Shown: piece by piece, positions 41,843 to 55,235 of the stretch | Layout of the letters: every line of letters starts with the position of its first letter | How positions within the stretch are numbered: the first letter of the stretch is position 1 | Assembly: GCA_023376005.1 (NCBI GenBank) | Contig: CM042157.1 | Location: forward strand, 52,273,141 to 52,337,140 | Reading direction: 5' to 3' | Length of the DNA stretch: 64,000 nucleotides | From: Doryteuthis pealeii | Lineage: Eukaryota > Mollusca > Cephalopoda > Myopsida > Loliginidae | Translations under genes and position numbers: made by a program | Notes under the pieces: model-generated | What the model was told of the DNA's origin: nothing | Databases searched by the model: none | Seen by the model: the letters and a program-made list of their open reading frames with translations, nothing else

Positions 41843-44800
41843 TGTAGAAAAAGTGTGAAGTCTCAGTGAGATTTGGTTAGAATAAAGGTAGCAACCCTAT
41901 TATCGAATAGTAGAATAAAGTTGGATGTCCTATAGTGAATTGGTAGAATAAAGTAGCAACCCTATTATCAAAAAATCAAATATAGTGTGCAATCCTATTA
42001 TAGAATTGTAGAATAAATTTGGAAGTCCTACAGTGAATTGGTAGAAAAAAGGTAACAACCCTATGTCGAATAGTAGAATAAAGTTGAAGTTTATAGTGAA
42101 TCGGTAGAATAAAGTTAAGAGGCCTATTATCAAAAATCGATAAAGGTGGCAACCCTATTATAGAATTGTAGAAAAAATTGGAAGTCCCATTGTGAATTGG
42201 TATAGAATAAAGGTAGCAACACTTTTATCAAAAAAAACGAATAAAGGTGGCAAGCCTATTATAGAATCGTAGAATAAAGTTGGAAGTCCTATTGTGAATT
42301 GTTAGAATAAAGGTAGCAACCCTATTATCAAAAAATCAAATAAAAGTGGGAACACTATTATAGGAATTGTAGAATAAAGTTAGAAGTCCTATCGTGAATT
42401 GGTAGAATAAATGTAGAAACCTATTATCAAAAAAAATAAATAAGGTGGCAACTTATTATAGAATGTAGAAAAAAAGTGTGAAGTCTCATTGCTATTTGGT
42501 TAAAATAAAAGGTAGCAACCCTATTATCGAATATTAGAATAAAGTTTGATGTCCTATAGTGAATTGTAGAATAAAGGTAGAAACACTATTATCAAAAAAT
42601 CGAATAAAGGTGGCAACCCTATTATAGAAATATAGAATAAATTTGGACGTCCTACTGTGAATTGGTAGAATAAAGTAGCAACCTATATCAAAAAATCGAA
42701 TAAAGTGGGAGCCCTATTATCAAAAAATTGAATAAAGGTGGCAACCCTATTATAGAATTAGAGAATAAAGTTGGAAGTCCTATAGTGAATTGGTAGTATA
42801 AAGGTAGCAGCCCTATTATCAAAAAATCGAATAAAGGTGGCAACCCTATTATCGAATAGTAGAATAAAGTTGGAAGTCCTATTGTGAATTGGTAGAATAA
42901 GGTAGCAACCCTATTATCAAAAAATCAAATAAAGGGGAAAACCTTTTATAGAATTGTAGAATAAAGTGTGAAATCCATTGTGATTTGGTAGAATAAAGTA
43001 GCAACCCTATTATCGAATAGTAGAATAAAGTTGGATGTCCTATAGTGAATTTTGTAGAATAAAGGTAGCAAGCCGATTATCAAAAAATCAAATAAAGTTG
43101 GCAACCCTATTATAGAAATGGAGAATAAAGTTGGAAGTCCTATAGTGAATTGGTAGAATAAAGTGGCCACCCTATTATCAAAACCGAATAAAGGTGGCAA
43201 CCTATTATAGAATTGTAGAATAAAGTGTGAAAGTCTCAGTGTGATTTGGTAGAATAAGGTAGCAAACCTATTATCGAATAGTAGAATAAAGTTGGATGTC
43301 CTATAGTGAATTGGTAGAATAAAGGTAGCAACCCTATTATCAAAAAATCAAATATAGGTGGCAATCCTATTATTGAATTGTAGAATGAATTTGGACCTCC
43401 TACTGTGAATTAGTAGAATATAGGTAACAACCCTATTATCAAAAAAATCGAATAAAGGTGGCAATCCTATCATAGAATGTTAGAATAAAGTTGGAAGTCC
43501 TATTGTGAATTCGTAGAATAAAGTAGCAACCCTATTATCAAAAAATAATAAAGGTGGCATCCCTATTATAGAATTGTAGAATCAAGTTGGAAGTCCTACA
43601 GTGAATTGTAGAAAAAAGTACTAACCCTATTATCGAATAGTAGAATGAAGTTGGAAGTCCTATTGTGAATTGGTAGAATATAAGGTAACAACCCTATTGT
43701 CGAATAGTAGAATAAAGATGGAAGTTTTATAGTGAATTGTAGAATAAAGGTAGAAACCCTATTATCAAAAAAAAAAATAAGGTGGCAAACCTATTATAGA
43801 ATGTAGAATAAAGTGTGAAGTCTCATTGTGATTTGGTAGAATAAAGGTAGCAACACTATTATTCAAAAAATCAAAAAAAAGGTGGCAGCCCTATTATAGA
43901 ATTGTAGAATAAAGTTGGAAGTCCTATTGTGAATTGGTAGAAAAAAAGAGTAGTAACCCTATTATCTAAAGTAGAATAAAGTTGGAAGTCCTATTGTGAA
44001 TTGTTAGAATAAGGTAACAACCTATTATTGAATAGTAGAATAAGTTGGAAGTTTATGGTGAATTGGTAGAATAAAGTTAGCAAGCCTATTTTCAAAAAAT
44101 CGAGTAAGGTGGCAACCCTATTATAGAATTGTAGAAAAATTAGAAGTCCTATTGTGAATTGGTAGAATAAAGGTAGCAACACTTTATCAAAAAATCGAAT
44201 AAAGGTGGAAACCCTATTATAGAATTGTAGAAAAAAATTGGAAGTCCTATAGTGAATGGTTTAGAATATAGGTAGCAACCCTATTATCATCAAATAGTAG
44301 AATAAAGTTTGAAGTCCTATAGTGAATGGTAGAATAAAGGTACAAACCCTATTATAAAAAAATCAAATAATGTGGCAACCCTTTTATAGTATTGTAGATA
44401 AAGTGGGAAGTCTCATTGTGATTGGTTAGAATAAAGGTAGCAACCCTATTATCAAAAAATCAAATAAAGTTGGCAACCCTATTATAGAATTGTAGAAAAA
44501 GTTGAAGTCATATTGTGAATTGTAGAATAAACACAGAACCCTATTATCAAAAAATCCAATAATGGTGGCAACCCTATTATAGAATTGAAGAATAAAGTTG
44601 GAAGTCCTATTGTTAATTTAAGAATAAAGTAGCAAACCTATTACAAAAATCGAAAAAGTGGCAACCCTATTATGAATTGTAGAATAAAGTGGAAGCCTAT
44701 AATGAATTGGTAGAATAAAGTAGCAACCCTATTATCAAAAAATCCGAATAAAAAAAGTGGCAACCTATTATAGAATTGCTAGAATAAAGTTGAATGTCCT
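41843..44800 (+). repeat. 33-bp satellite array 2 (indel-rich)
   Basis: It has the same monomer types and orientation as array 1, but many one-base deletions and homopolymer changes break the 33-bp phase. This may be residual sequencing error, true decay, or both. It joins the 410-bp satellite at about 44800-44822 through a short non-satellite patch. Confidence 0.88.
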
Positions 44801-44821
44801 ATCTCTCTCGATGAGAGAATA

Positions 44822-46905
44822 GCAAAATTTTTAAGTTAACCCAAAATTTTCAACTTGCAAACTATCAGGCGTCATTAGACCCGTTAGGGGCTTGCTAAAA
44901 ATACCAAATTCAATGTTATTTTATTAATTTTCGATAGTGTTACACCGTTTTTTTTGGTTTTTTAATAACCGGTTTGGAAGTAAAAAAATCGCTTCAAACC
45001 CCGATTTGGAAAATTGCCTCAAAGTTTTCCAACAAACCAACTATCAGGTAAGGTGTCCGGGACGGCCCTAACTAGAAACAACAATTGGAATGTTAATTTC
45101 ATAGATTTAAGGGGTCCGCCGGGCGTTTTTTAAGTTTTTTTTTACACGCCTGAAATCAACTTGAAAAAGGCCTGTTTTGAAGCTTTTTGGCTTGTTTTGA
45201 CGCTCGATTTCAAGTATATGAATTTAAGCAAAATTTTAAAAGTTAACCAAAATTTTCAAACTTGCAAACTTCAGGCGTCATTAGACCCGTTAGGGGCTTG
45301 CTAAAATACCAAATTCAATGTTATTTTATTAATTTTCGATAGTGTTACACGTTTTTTTTTTGTTTTTTTAATAACCGTTGGAAGTAAAAAAATCGCTTCA
45401 AACCCCGATTTGGAAAATTGCCTCAAAGTTTTCCAACAAACCAACTATCAGGTAAGGTGTCTGGGGACGGCCCCTAACTAGAAACACATTGGAATGTAAA
45501 TTTCATAGATTTCAAGGGGTCCGCCGGGCGTTTTTTAAGTTTTTTTTTACACGCCTGAATCAACTTGAAAAAAGGCCTGTTTTGAAGGCTTTTTGGCTTG
45601 TTTTTGACGCTCGATTTCAAGTATATGAATTTAAGCAAAATTTTTAAAGTTAACCAAATTTTCAAACTTGCAAACTATCAGGCCTCATTAGACCGTTAGG
45701 GGCTGCTAAAAATACCAAATTCAATGTTATTTTATTAATTTTCGATAGTGTTACACCGTTTTTTTGTTTTTTAATAACCGGTTTGGAAGTAAAAAAATCG
45801 CTTCAAACCCCGATTTGGAAAATTGCCTCAAAGTTTTCCAACAAACCAACTATCAGGTAAGGTGTCCGGGGACGGCCCCTAACTAGAAACAACAATTGGA
45901 ATGTTAATTTCCTAGATTTCAGGGGGTCCGCCGGGCGTTTTTAAGTTTTTTTTTTTACACGCCTGAAATCAACTTGAAAAAAGGCCTGTTTTGAAGGCTT
46001 TTTTGGCTTGTTTGACGCTCGATTTCAAGTATATGAATTTAAGCAAATTTTTAAAGTTAACCAAAATTTTCAAACTTGCAAACGATCAGGCGTCATTAGA
46101 CCCGTTAGGGGCTTGCTAAAAATACCAAATTCAATGTTATTTTATTAATTTTCGATAGTGTTACACCGTTTTTTTTGTTTTTTAATAACCGGTTTGTAAG
46201 TAAAAAAATCGCTTCAAACCCCGATTTGGAAAATTGCCTCAAAGTTTTCCAACAAACCAACTATCAGGTAAGGTGTCCGGGGACGGCCCCTAACTAGAAA
46301 CAACAATTGGAATGTTAATTTCATAGATTTAAGGGGTCCGCCGGGCGTTTTTCAGGGTTTTTTTTACGTGCCTGAAATCAACTTGAAAAAAAGGCCTGTT
46401 TTGAAGGCTTTTTGGCTTGTTTTTGACGCTCGATTTTCAGTATATGAATTTAAGCAAAATTTTTAAAGTTAACCAAAATTTTCAAACTTGCAAACTATCA
46501 GGCATCATTAGACCCGTTAGGGGCTTGCTAAAAATACCAAATTCAATGTTATTTTATTAATTTTCGATTGTGTTACACCGTTTTTTTTTTTGTTTTTTAA
46601 TAGCCAGTTGGGAAGTAAAAAAAATCCCTTCAAACCCTTATTTGGAAAATTACCCCAGAGTTTTTCAACAAACCAACTATCAGGTAAGGTGTCCGGGGAC
46701 GGCCCCTAACTAGAAACCACAGTTGGAATGTTAATTTCATAGTTTTAAGGGGTCCGCCGGGCGTTTTTCAGTTTTTTTTTACGTGCCATAAATCAACTTG
46801 AAAACAGGCCTTTTTTGAAGGATTTTTGGCTTGTTTTTGACGCTCGAATATGAATTTAAGCAAAAATTTTTAAGTCAACCAAAATTTTCAAACTTGCAAA
46901 CTTAA
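44822..46905 (+). repeat. ~410-bp satellite array, five units
   Basis: The landmark GGCGTCATTAGAC or a variant occurs at 44869, 45274, 45681, 46089 and 46501, giving periods of 405-412 bp. The first four units share AACCGGTTTGGAAG-type and ACACGCCTGAAATC variants. The last unit has GCCAGTTGGGAAG and ACGTGCC, like the units beside BEL copy A. The array ends at the same internal point as at 27702. Confidence 0.92.
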
Positions 46906-47680
46906 TAGTAGTTAAGGTTCGAAGGGGCTTTTATTTCCCCGTGGTCGTTGGCAAATTGTCGGACAAACAAGAACGAACACAAAGTAGAATGGAGACACTT
47001 GTATTACAAAATTTACAAGGATTTACATAAAATGGTTAACAACAAAAAGGGTTTGCAAATTAGATGGAATTCGCGACCAGACTTATCTGTTCTAAGAGTT
47101 CTTGGTGATGTGGTGTTAGGTGTTTTTTCGTTGTAGGAAATGTCTCTAAGCGAGCTTCTCTGGTCGTTTCTTGTTCTCAGTTTGCTATTAAACAGCCGTT
47201 ACAGTATGCTGAAATTAATGCCGTTGAAGGTTTAGGGAACGTAATACCGCGACTACCCTTAGAGCGTGGTCTGTGATAAGTGACATAGGGTTTTGATTCT
47301 CCCGCCAATATCCCATTGGCGATCTGTCCCCCTAGCGGCAGGGGAAGACAATTGACATGGAATTTCCGATATTCTCCTAACAACGAAGAAAACATGCAAT
47401 GAGCATCAGTGCATGTTACCAAGTTACTTGCTTAACTCTCATTGACAAGAATGGTGGGTAACAATAAGGGAGAGAACAGGGATCCTTACCCATTCAAATA
47501 TCTGCATTTAATTTTTTTTTTCCATTTTTAAATTTCTTTTAAAAATATTATTTAATAATATAAAAAGTCTTCATGGTTATTCTTCTTTTTTTTTCTTTTA
47601 GGCCTTACTTGGGCCTTTTGTTGGGGTTGTGCTGTATCGGCCGGGGGCTCTTTTGCATCATAACTAAGTCAAGGACAGTT
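46906..47680 (-). mobile_element. BEL/Pao copy B: 3' non-coding end
   Basis: It is almost identical to 27703-28464, with a ~12-bp deletion near 47222 and a few substitutions. It is joined to the satellite at the same base as copy A (AACTTAATAGTAGTTAAGG versus AACTTAAAAGTAGTTAAGG). Confidence 0.5.
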
Positions 47681-48015
47681 CTAGTGGGTATAGGTGCTTG
47701 ATGCTATGTAGTTCAACCGACCCATCACTTTTTCTGATGCCTGCCGAACGAACCTTTTCATCGCTTCCGGAATGTAGTTCCACAACCCATCCCAGTTGCC
47801 AAAATGGCCTGGGCTAGCTGGGTTCTTATTCAGCACTACCTCGTCCACATGGATTCTATTACGGTAGTCCATTTCGTGCAAATCTGTGCACGATTCTCGT
47901 AGGTCGAGTAGATACTGTCCCTGAATTTCTCCAACAGCTCTTCTCTATTCCTCAGAGACTCTAACAATTGGTTTCTAGTTGGCTCAGAGTAGTTGGACGA
48001 CATATCTTGTCGCAC
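47681..48015 (-). pseudogene. BEL copy B: integrase C-terminal DUF5641-like domain
   Basis: It starts HEMDYRNRIHVDEVVLNKN, and a one-base deletion near 47815 then shifts the frame, so FGNWDGLWNY replaces the copy A reading. The upstream break near 47935 is shared with copy A. Confidence 0.7.
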
Positions 48016-48552
48016 TTATATTTCCCCATTAACATTGGGGTGTATAAAGGAATTTGGCGTTAAGGGTATGAGTCTGATATCCGAAGAACATCTATATGTC
48101 AGGTGCCTAGAATTGATTGCCCTCTGTATTCCTGATAATAGGGTTAGGAGTTCATCATACTCAATCCTAGATCTCCCGACTGTTTTAAAGAGGCTGATCT
48201 TTATAGTCTTGATAATGCGCTCCCACACACTTGCCATCCATGGAGAATAAAGTGGCAATTTGACATGCTTTATAGAAGCACTTATAAATGTGTCCTTAAA
48301 TGACTTGCTGTTCAGGTGAACAATGTTTTTCCCCAGCGCTGCCTTGAAGGACTTAGCATTATCACTGTATATGTGGCTTGGTGTGCCATAAGTGTTGATG
48401 AAGCGAGTTAGTGCCTGGATAAAGGATGCAATGCCCATGTCAGGAACAATTTCGATGTGCACAGCTCTTATGCTTAAGCAGGTGAAAATGAGCAGGTACA
48501 TCTTTATAGTTTTCCTTTCCTTTCCCACCCAAAATGTGGCCGGTGTAGTCAA
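48016..48552 (-). pseudogene. BEL copy B: integrase core
   Basis: It keeps the same SDNAKSF and SPWMASVWERIIK motifs as copy A, with a few substitutions (for example PDMGIAS for PGMGIAS). The frame is open a little further upstream than in A, to TTPATFWVGKERK. Confidence 0.8.
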
Positions 48553-49545
48553 TACCAGTGTGTTGAAATGGGTTTACCAAGTTCACTCGGTGTTTTGGTA
48601 GGTTGGTGAGCCTTGGATATTTAAATGCCAAACTGTTGTAACGTTTACAGGTATGACATTCAGCCAATACCGACTTGACAGCTTGCCTTGCTTGGGTGAT
48701 CCAGTAACCGGCTAGTCTCAGCTTTGTGACGGTTGCACCAACACCCAAGTGCTTACACTGATGATGGGCATCTCGGATGATCAATTTAGTCAAATAGTGA
48801 CCCTTCGCTAGCAGAATGGGGTACTTTACTTTCCGTTCGAATCTAGCCACCTTATCTATCCGTCCATCCACCCGCAGAATTCCATCTTTTTCCAGAAAGA
48901 TATTCAAGTCCTTGACCAGCCCGGGAACTTCACTTTTATGGGGATTCTCCAAATATTCCAACTCCCTCTCAAACGCCTCCTTCTGCATGGATTTAATCAG
49001 ATGTAACTTTGCTTCCAATTGGAAGTCTCTGCTCTCCGTTCACCTCCTGCACCTATGCATAAATTCAAATGCTAATGCAGATGTATTACACAATTTTGTG
49101 AAGGTGGAGAATCTCTGCACATCCACAATTTGAGTTGAGCTCACCCTGCCTAATGTGGTGAAATATAACTCTGACCCCACAGCGTCTTTAGCCTCTGAAT
49201 TCAAACACTCCAGATTACTGCTAGGCCAGAATCTATTGTCTTTAGTCAGCCATGATGGGCCCTGTTGCCAGAACTCCAGTTTGTTTACAAACAGGTTGAA
49301 GTCAACTCCTCCGGAAATCATGTCAGCTGGGTTCTCAGATGAGGGAATATATTTAAATCTTCTTTTTTATAGTCGTTCTCAAGCTGGTCCTTCATAACTC
49401 GCATATCCCTCAGGCGGTTTTTCACGATTATATTCTTGGTTTTGGGCGCATTGCTCATCAACCAAGATAATACGACTTGCGCATCTACCATTACGCATAT
49501 GTTTTTTATCTTAGCATCTGGATAGGATTTCAAAATCATGGGCAA
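48553..49545 (-). pseudogene. BEL copy B: RNase H and integrase zinc-binding region
   Basis: It has the same domain order as copy A: VDAQVVLSWLMSN, DMISGG, FWQQGPSWL, then HHCC (HYLTKLIIRDAHHQCK, CHTCKRY) and the first integrase Asp in GIDYTG. Compared with A, four bases are missing near 49363, which breaks the frame before the NPADM region. A stop between 49018 and 49040 replaces the Arg codon of A (TTCGCC versus TTCACC on the + strand). Confidence 0.8.
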
Positions 49546-49581
49546 CTGCCATCAGTTCCATGGTAGGGATAGATCTTGGTT

Positions 49582-50037
49582 TTAAAGGAGCCACCTTTGC
49601 CTTGGCGACCTCCCTCCTTGCACAGCGTAGACAACGAAGCCATAGGCGCACGGTGATGCGTCACAAAATATACAAAGATTTAAGGGTTCCTCTGTGCTGA
49701 TAGTTTCACGTGGAAATGAGACGTTAGACAGTGCAGTCAGATCCTCGGCCAGGGCAGACCAGTCCTTTATTGTATCCTCGGGTGCTTCTTGATCCCAAGT
49801 TGATTTCACAAGCCAAAGCTTACTTAAAATAAGCTTTCACCTTATGGTAACTGGAGCGTACAACGACAACGGATCAAAAAATCTCGCCAACTGTGCTAAC
49901 ATCTGCCTCTTGGTTTTTGCATCCCTGTCCATCACCAGCCTCGCTACTGCCATCATATCAGTATTAGGACTGTAATTATATCCAAATATCCTCTCACAAT
50001 TTTCATCATGTTGAGAGATGGTATCTTGCTCAACCAT
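49582..50037 (-). pseudogene. BEL copy B: Pao connection (A17-like) and RNase H start
   Basis: The frame from 50037 reads MVEQDTISQHDENCERIFGY and QMLAQLARFFDPLSLYAP, and ends PVTIR with TGA where A has a Ser codon. It resumes with TWDQEAPED and FCDASPCAYG. Copy A lacks this stop but has the upstream one-base deletion, so the copies have different lesions here. Confidence 0.8.
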
Positions 50038-51607
50038 AATTGATTTAAGGTCCTCGCAGTTGGTACTACATGAGCGAATGTTGAAATTGCCTTCCTTGAT
50101 TCTGCCTACAGCAATTTTATAGAATTTAATAAATTCCTCAGGATGATTGCTGGTTTGATGTAGATTGTCTACGTAAAAAATATATTTTAGAATTTCTGTG
50201 TACTCCTCAGGCTGATACTGTTCAATGTGATATTTTAGGATGTAGTTGAGGATAAATGGGGGGGGGTAGTAAACCCGAATATCAGGGTATTATACCTGTG
50301 GCACAAAAGTTCATTTCCCTCCTTTACAAAGAAGCAGAATCTATTCTTGTCTTCTTCAACTTGATCATCAAGAAGGCTTTCCTTATGTCTCCCAACATGA
50401 CATACCTGTTGGTTCTAAATCTCAATAATATTTCTATCATGTTGTTGATAAGATTCACACCTGTATAGGCAGCTTCGTTCAAGGAGTATTTGCCTTCTGT
50501 TTTCAATGAGCAGTTGAATACTGGCCTTATCTTTGTGGTTGCTTGTGATTCTGTTTTAAACACTTGTCTATGAGGAATCCAAATAAATCTTTCATACTCC
50601 TCAGGGGGTACATAAATTCTTTCAATGATGCCTTCACGTTGTTGTTGTGAAAATATCTCGTTGTATTCCTTGTGCAGGTTCTTTCGTTCTAGAGACAGCA
50701 TCGTTCTGTGCAACACGGCAAGGGCCACCTTGTAATTGGAAGGGACAGAACCAATTTTGTCCTCATACCACGGTAAATTTACGTAGTACTCGTTGTTCCT
50801 GAATTCTATAGAGCTTCTAAATTGTTCAATCTTATTCTTGTCGTACTGACTCATGTCTACTTCGGATACAGCCGTATCTACTTCCAGCATGCGCCCAACG
50901 TGTCTTTCCACCAGGGACATATCAAATGAGTCGGGTATGTTATCAGGGTATGTTTCTTTAGGGTTCACTACAAATTCCATTTGTTGCTCCGGACATTTGG
51001 CTAACCTCCTTACAATGGTATGGTAATTACTTCGACTAACTGTAGTCTTAGAATTCACTGGTTCCCGTTGGTGATTGTACAAAAAATGATCAACATTCCC
51101 AAAGAGGGCCAATCCATTGTCTAGTTCCCATGCCGATCCGTTCATACATTTGACTAATTTCACAGAATGCATAAACTGGAATATGTCGACACCTATTAAT
51201 CCTAAGATGTCTATTTTACCCTGTTTATTTCTTGAAAGGGATAACCTTTTATTTAGCTTGCTTATGTTTTCCTCAATCAAGTCCATTTCCTTAATCCTTA
51301 GTTTAATGTCAAATGCCGAATCCAACAGCACGGGTAGGGGAAGTTGTCTCCCTTTCTCCGTCACAAATTCCATGGTAACCTGTTCAAACTGTCTGTTAGC
51401 CAACCCGAGATAGGTATTAATCTCGTGATTAACCCTTGTTAAAACCTTGCAAGGGCATTTTAGCTGTTTAAGGATTTTCCTCGAAATATAGGAAAGTTGG
51501 CTACCGGTATCTATCACGCAGTTAATCACAGTTTCCTCGTTACCCCATCGGATGGGCAAACTTATTATGAGTAGTAACATGGTTTCTCCACTAGTGTTAG
51601 CCCACAC
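50038..51607 (-). pseudogene. BEL copy B: protease and reverse transcriptase
   Basis: This is the longest retroelement frame in the window, 427 codons from 51607 to 50324. It joins protease (DTGSQLSYISRKILKQL) and RT (NCSLKTEGKYSLNEAAYTG, YVMLGDIRKAFL) without a break. It then carries the same frame change after MIKLKK as copy A, and the same YVDN at 50164-50175. A G-run (50259-50267) is shorter than in A. The shared lesions predate the duplication of the block. Confidence 0.85.
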
Positions 51608-51757
51608 GTGTGTCCTTAGTCAAGTTCTTTCAGATAGTTCACACAATGCAGTCACATGTTTTCTCGAGGAGCACTTATAACAAGGGTAAGGTAGTCTATT
51701 CAGGTGTCCTGTGTTCTGTATTATGCTCACTGCTCGTGCACTTCGAACACAGGTTCA

Positions 51758-52126
51758 TTATACTGCACTTTCTTTCCTGGCTCGGACTGTGGGGAACTTG
51801 TTACACTTAGCGATCCGATGTCCCTGTCGGTTACATAGTCTGCAATAGGGACCATTCGACCTCGTGGAGAAATTCTGTAAGGCTCCCCCGGGCTTTTGCC
51901 TTTCCTGAACTACATTGCTAGGTTTGAAATTTCCGAAGGAATTATTCTTTTTTGCGGGTTGGATGGTTTTTATAGCTTCACTGCTATGTTCAAAGATATC
52001 GTTGAGAGTGGGGTAATTATTTCCCACACGATGAATTATTTCCCGCTGAAGAACCCTAGGAAGATACTCGAACACAATATGGGTGACCAGCATCGACCCC
52101 GAAGAGTCATCTTCGAAAAAATCCAC
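51758..52126 (-). pseudogene. BEL copy B: gag zinc-knuckle region
   Basis: It starts further upstream than in A (DFFEDDSSGSM), then reads YLPRVLQREIIHRV and YCRLCNRQGHRIAKC. A base change near 51770 breaks the frame before the second cysteine cluster, which remains recognisable down to about 51620. Confidence 0.75.
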
Positions 52127-52177
52127 GCCGTATGACGTTTTAAGTTCGGCTAAGTCCGCTCGGGTTTCCGCCAGGTA

Positions 52178-52621
52178 TTATTTGACACCATCAAATTCAT
52201 CATCTAGTTTCGGCTGTGTCTTTAGAATCTGCCTAAATATTTCCTTTTTAATATTTGGCACGTCCAGGTACTCCTTGGTCAGCATCTCCATTGCGACGTC
52301 ATAATTCTCCTCTTCCAGGGTCAAATGGGACACCAGTTGCAGCGCACGTCCACCCAAATAGCCTTTCAAGATAGCTAATTTAGTTTTTCCCGATTGTATG
52401 TGGTGCACGCAATTTTTAAATTGCACCAAAAAATTCTTAAATTCAAATTTAGTGGGTTCTATACCAGTAAAGATACTACACTGTATTCGTGGCACCGAGG
52501 TGAAGTCTCCATAATTGGGGTTATTCCCACTCTTATTGTGTCCTGGTGGTATTTCAGGTAATTTATGAGGAAGTTCGTCCCGGTCCCCTGCCTCCGAAAT
52601 TGCTGCCCGGTGAACTATCAA
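52178..52621 (-). pseudogene. BEL copy B: gag N-terminal (DUF1759-like)
   Basis: It is nearly identical to copy A (for example YLGGRALQLV for YLCGRALQLV, VHHIQ for VHYIQ). The frame stops after DDEFDGVK, because one T is missing relative to A near 52181. Confidence 0.75.
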
Positions 52622-52911
52622 ATAACAACCCCAACTAGTACCGCTACAACGGTGTTACTTGAAAGAAAACAACCAACTCAAATAACAATCCCAACTATCG
52701 TATCGGCGCCTATTTGAGGTGGGGGGGGGGCTCTTTTTTGTCTTAATTCTTGTTTATTTATTTTTTCCATTCGAAAGAAAAAAACATTAAACCGTTTTTT
52801 GTCGTAATTCTAATTTTTCTTTTTTTGTCGTAATTCTTATTATCGTAATTTGTCGTAATTCTTGTTTATTTATAGAAATTTGTCATATTTCTTGTTTAGA
52901 TAGTTTTAGTA
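52622..52911 (-). mobile_element. BEL copy B: 5' leader
   Basis: It matches 33435-33722 to GATAGTTTT, with a shorter G-run. It then joins the 33-bp satellite through AGTAGAAGGAAG, whereas copy A joins through a different ~30-bp stretch. Confidence 0.5.
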
Positions 52912-55225
52912 GAAGGAAGTTGAAAGTCCTATTGTGAATTGTTAGAATGAAGGTAGCGACCCTATTATCAAAAAATCGATTATATGTGGCAACTTTATTA
53001 TGGAATTGTAGAATAAAGTTGGAAGTCCAACAGTGAATTAGTAGAATAAAGGTAGCATCCCTATTATCGAATAGTAGAATAAAGTTGGAAGTCCTATAGT
53101 GAATTGGTAGAATAAAGGTAGCAACCCTATTATCACAAAATCTAATAAAGGTGGCAACCCTATTATAGAATTGTAGAATAAAGTTGGGAGTCCTATTGTG
53201 AATTGGTAGAAGAAAGGTAACAACCCTATTATCAAAAAATCGAATGATGGTGGAAACCCTATTATAGAATTGTAGAAAAAAGTTGGAAGTTATTTTGTGA
53301 TTTGGTAAAATAAAGGTAGCAACCCTATTATCGAATAGTAGAATAAAGTTGGAAGTCCTATTGTGAATTGGTAGAATAAAGGTAGCAACCCTATTATAGA
53401 ATTGTAGAATAAAGTTGGGAGTCCTATTGTGAATTGGTAGAATAAAGGTAGCAAACCTTTATCAAAAAATCGAATAAATGTGGCAACCTTATTATAGAAT
53501 TCTAGAATAAAGTTGGAAGTCCTATTGTGAATTAGTAGAATAAAAGTAGCAACCCTATTATCAAAAAATCAAATAAATGTGGCAACCCTATTATAGAATT
53601 GTAGAATAAAGTTGGAATTCCAATTGTGAATTGGTAGAATAAAGGTAGCAACCCTATTATCAAAAAATTAATAAAGGTGGCAACCCTAATATACAATTGT
53701 AGAATAAAGTTGGAAGTCCTATTGTGAATTGGTAGAATAAAGGTAGCGACCATATTATCAAAAAATCAATAATGGTGGAAACCCTATTAAAGAATTGTAG
53801 AATAAAGTTGGAAGTCGTATTGTAAATTGGTAGAATAAATGTAGCAACCCTATTATCAATAGTAGAATGAAGTTGAAAGTCCTATTGTGAATTGTTAGAA
53901 TGAAGGTAGCAACCCTATTATCGAAATAGTAGAATAAAGTTGGAAGTCCTATTGTGAATTGGTAGAATAAAGGTAGCGACCCTATTATCAAAAAATCGAT
54001 TATATGTGGCAACTTTATTATAGAATTGTAGAATAAAGTTGGACACAGTGAATTAGTAGAATAAAGGTAGCAACCCTATTATCGAATAGTAGAATAAAGT
54101 TGGAAGTCCTATAGTGAATTGGTAGAATAAAGGTAGCAACCCTATTATCACAAAATCAAATAAAGCTGGCAACCTATTATAGAATTGTAGAATAATGTTG
54201 GGAGTCCTATTGTGAAATGGTAGAATAAAGGTAACAACCCTATTATCAAAAAATCAAATAAAGTGGAAACCCTATTATAGAATTGTAGAAAAAAGTTGGA
54301 AGTTATTTTGTGATTTGGTAGAATAAAGGTAGCAACGCTATTCTCGAATAGTAGAATAAAGTTGGAAGTCCTATAGTGAATTGGTAGAATAAAGGTAGCA
54401 ACCCTATTATCAAAAAATCGAATAAATGTGGCAACCCTAATATAGAATTGTAGAATAAATTTGGAAGGCCTACAGTGAATTGGTAGAATAAAGGTAGCAA
54501 CCCTATTATCAAAAAATCAAATAATGGTGGTAACCCGATTATAGAATTGTAGAATAAAGTTGGAAGTCCTATTGTGAAGTGGTAGAATAAAGGTAGCAAC
54601 CCTATTATCAAATTGTAGAATAAAGTTGGAAGTCCTAGTGTGAATTGGTAGAATAAAGGTGGCAACCCTATTATCGAATAGTAGAATAAAGTTGGAAGTC
54701 CTATTGTGAATTGATATAATAAAGGTAGCAAACCTTTATCAAAAATCGAATAAATGTGGCAACCCTATCAGAGAATTGTAGAATAAATTTGGAAGGCCTA
54801 CAGTGAATTGGTAGAATAAAGGTAGCAACCCTATTATCGAATTGTAGAATAAAGTTGGAAGTCCTATTGTGAAGTGGTAGAATAAAGGTAGCAACCCTAT
54901 TATCGAATTGTAGAATAAAGTTGGAAGTCCTATTGTGAATTGGTAGAATAAAGGTAGCAACCCTATTATCGAATTGTAGAATAAAGTTGGAAGTCCTATA
55001 GTGAATTGGTAGAATAAAGGTAGCAACCCTATTATCGAATAGTAGAATAAAGTTGGAAGTCCTATTGTGAATTGGTAGAATAAAGGTAGCAACCCTATTA
55101 TAGAATTGTAGAATAAAGTTGGAAGTCTATTGTGAATTGGTAGAATAAAGGTAGCAAACCTTTATCAAAAAATCGAATAAATGTGGCAACCTTATTATAG
55201 AATTCTAGAATAAAGTTGGAAGTCC
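52912..55225 (+). repeat. 33-bp satellite array 3
   Basis: It has the same monomer types as array 1, mostly in intact 33-bp phase, with 66-bp dimers common between 54820 and 55120. Confidence 0.92.
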
Positions 55226-55235
55226 CTGTTGTGAT

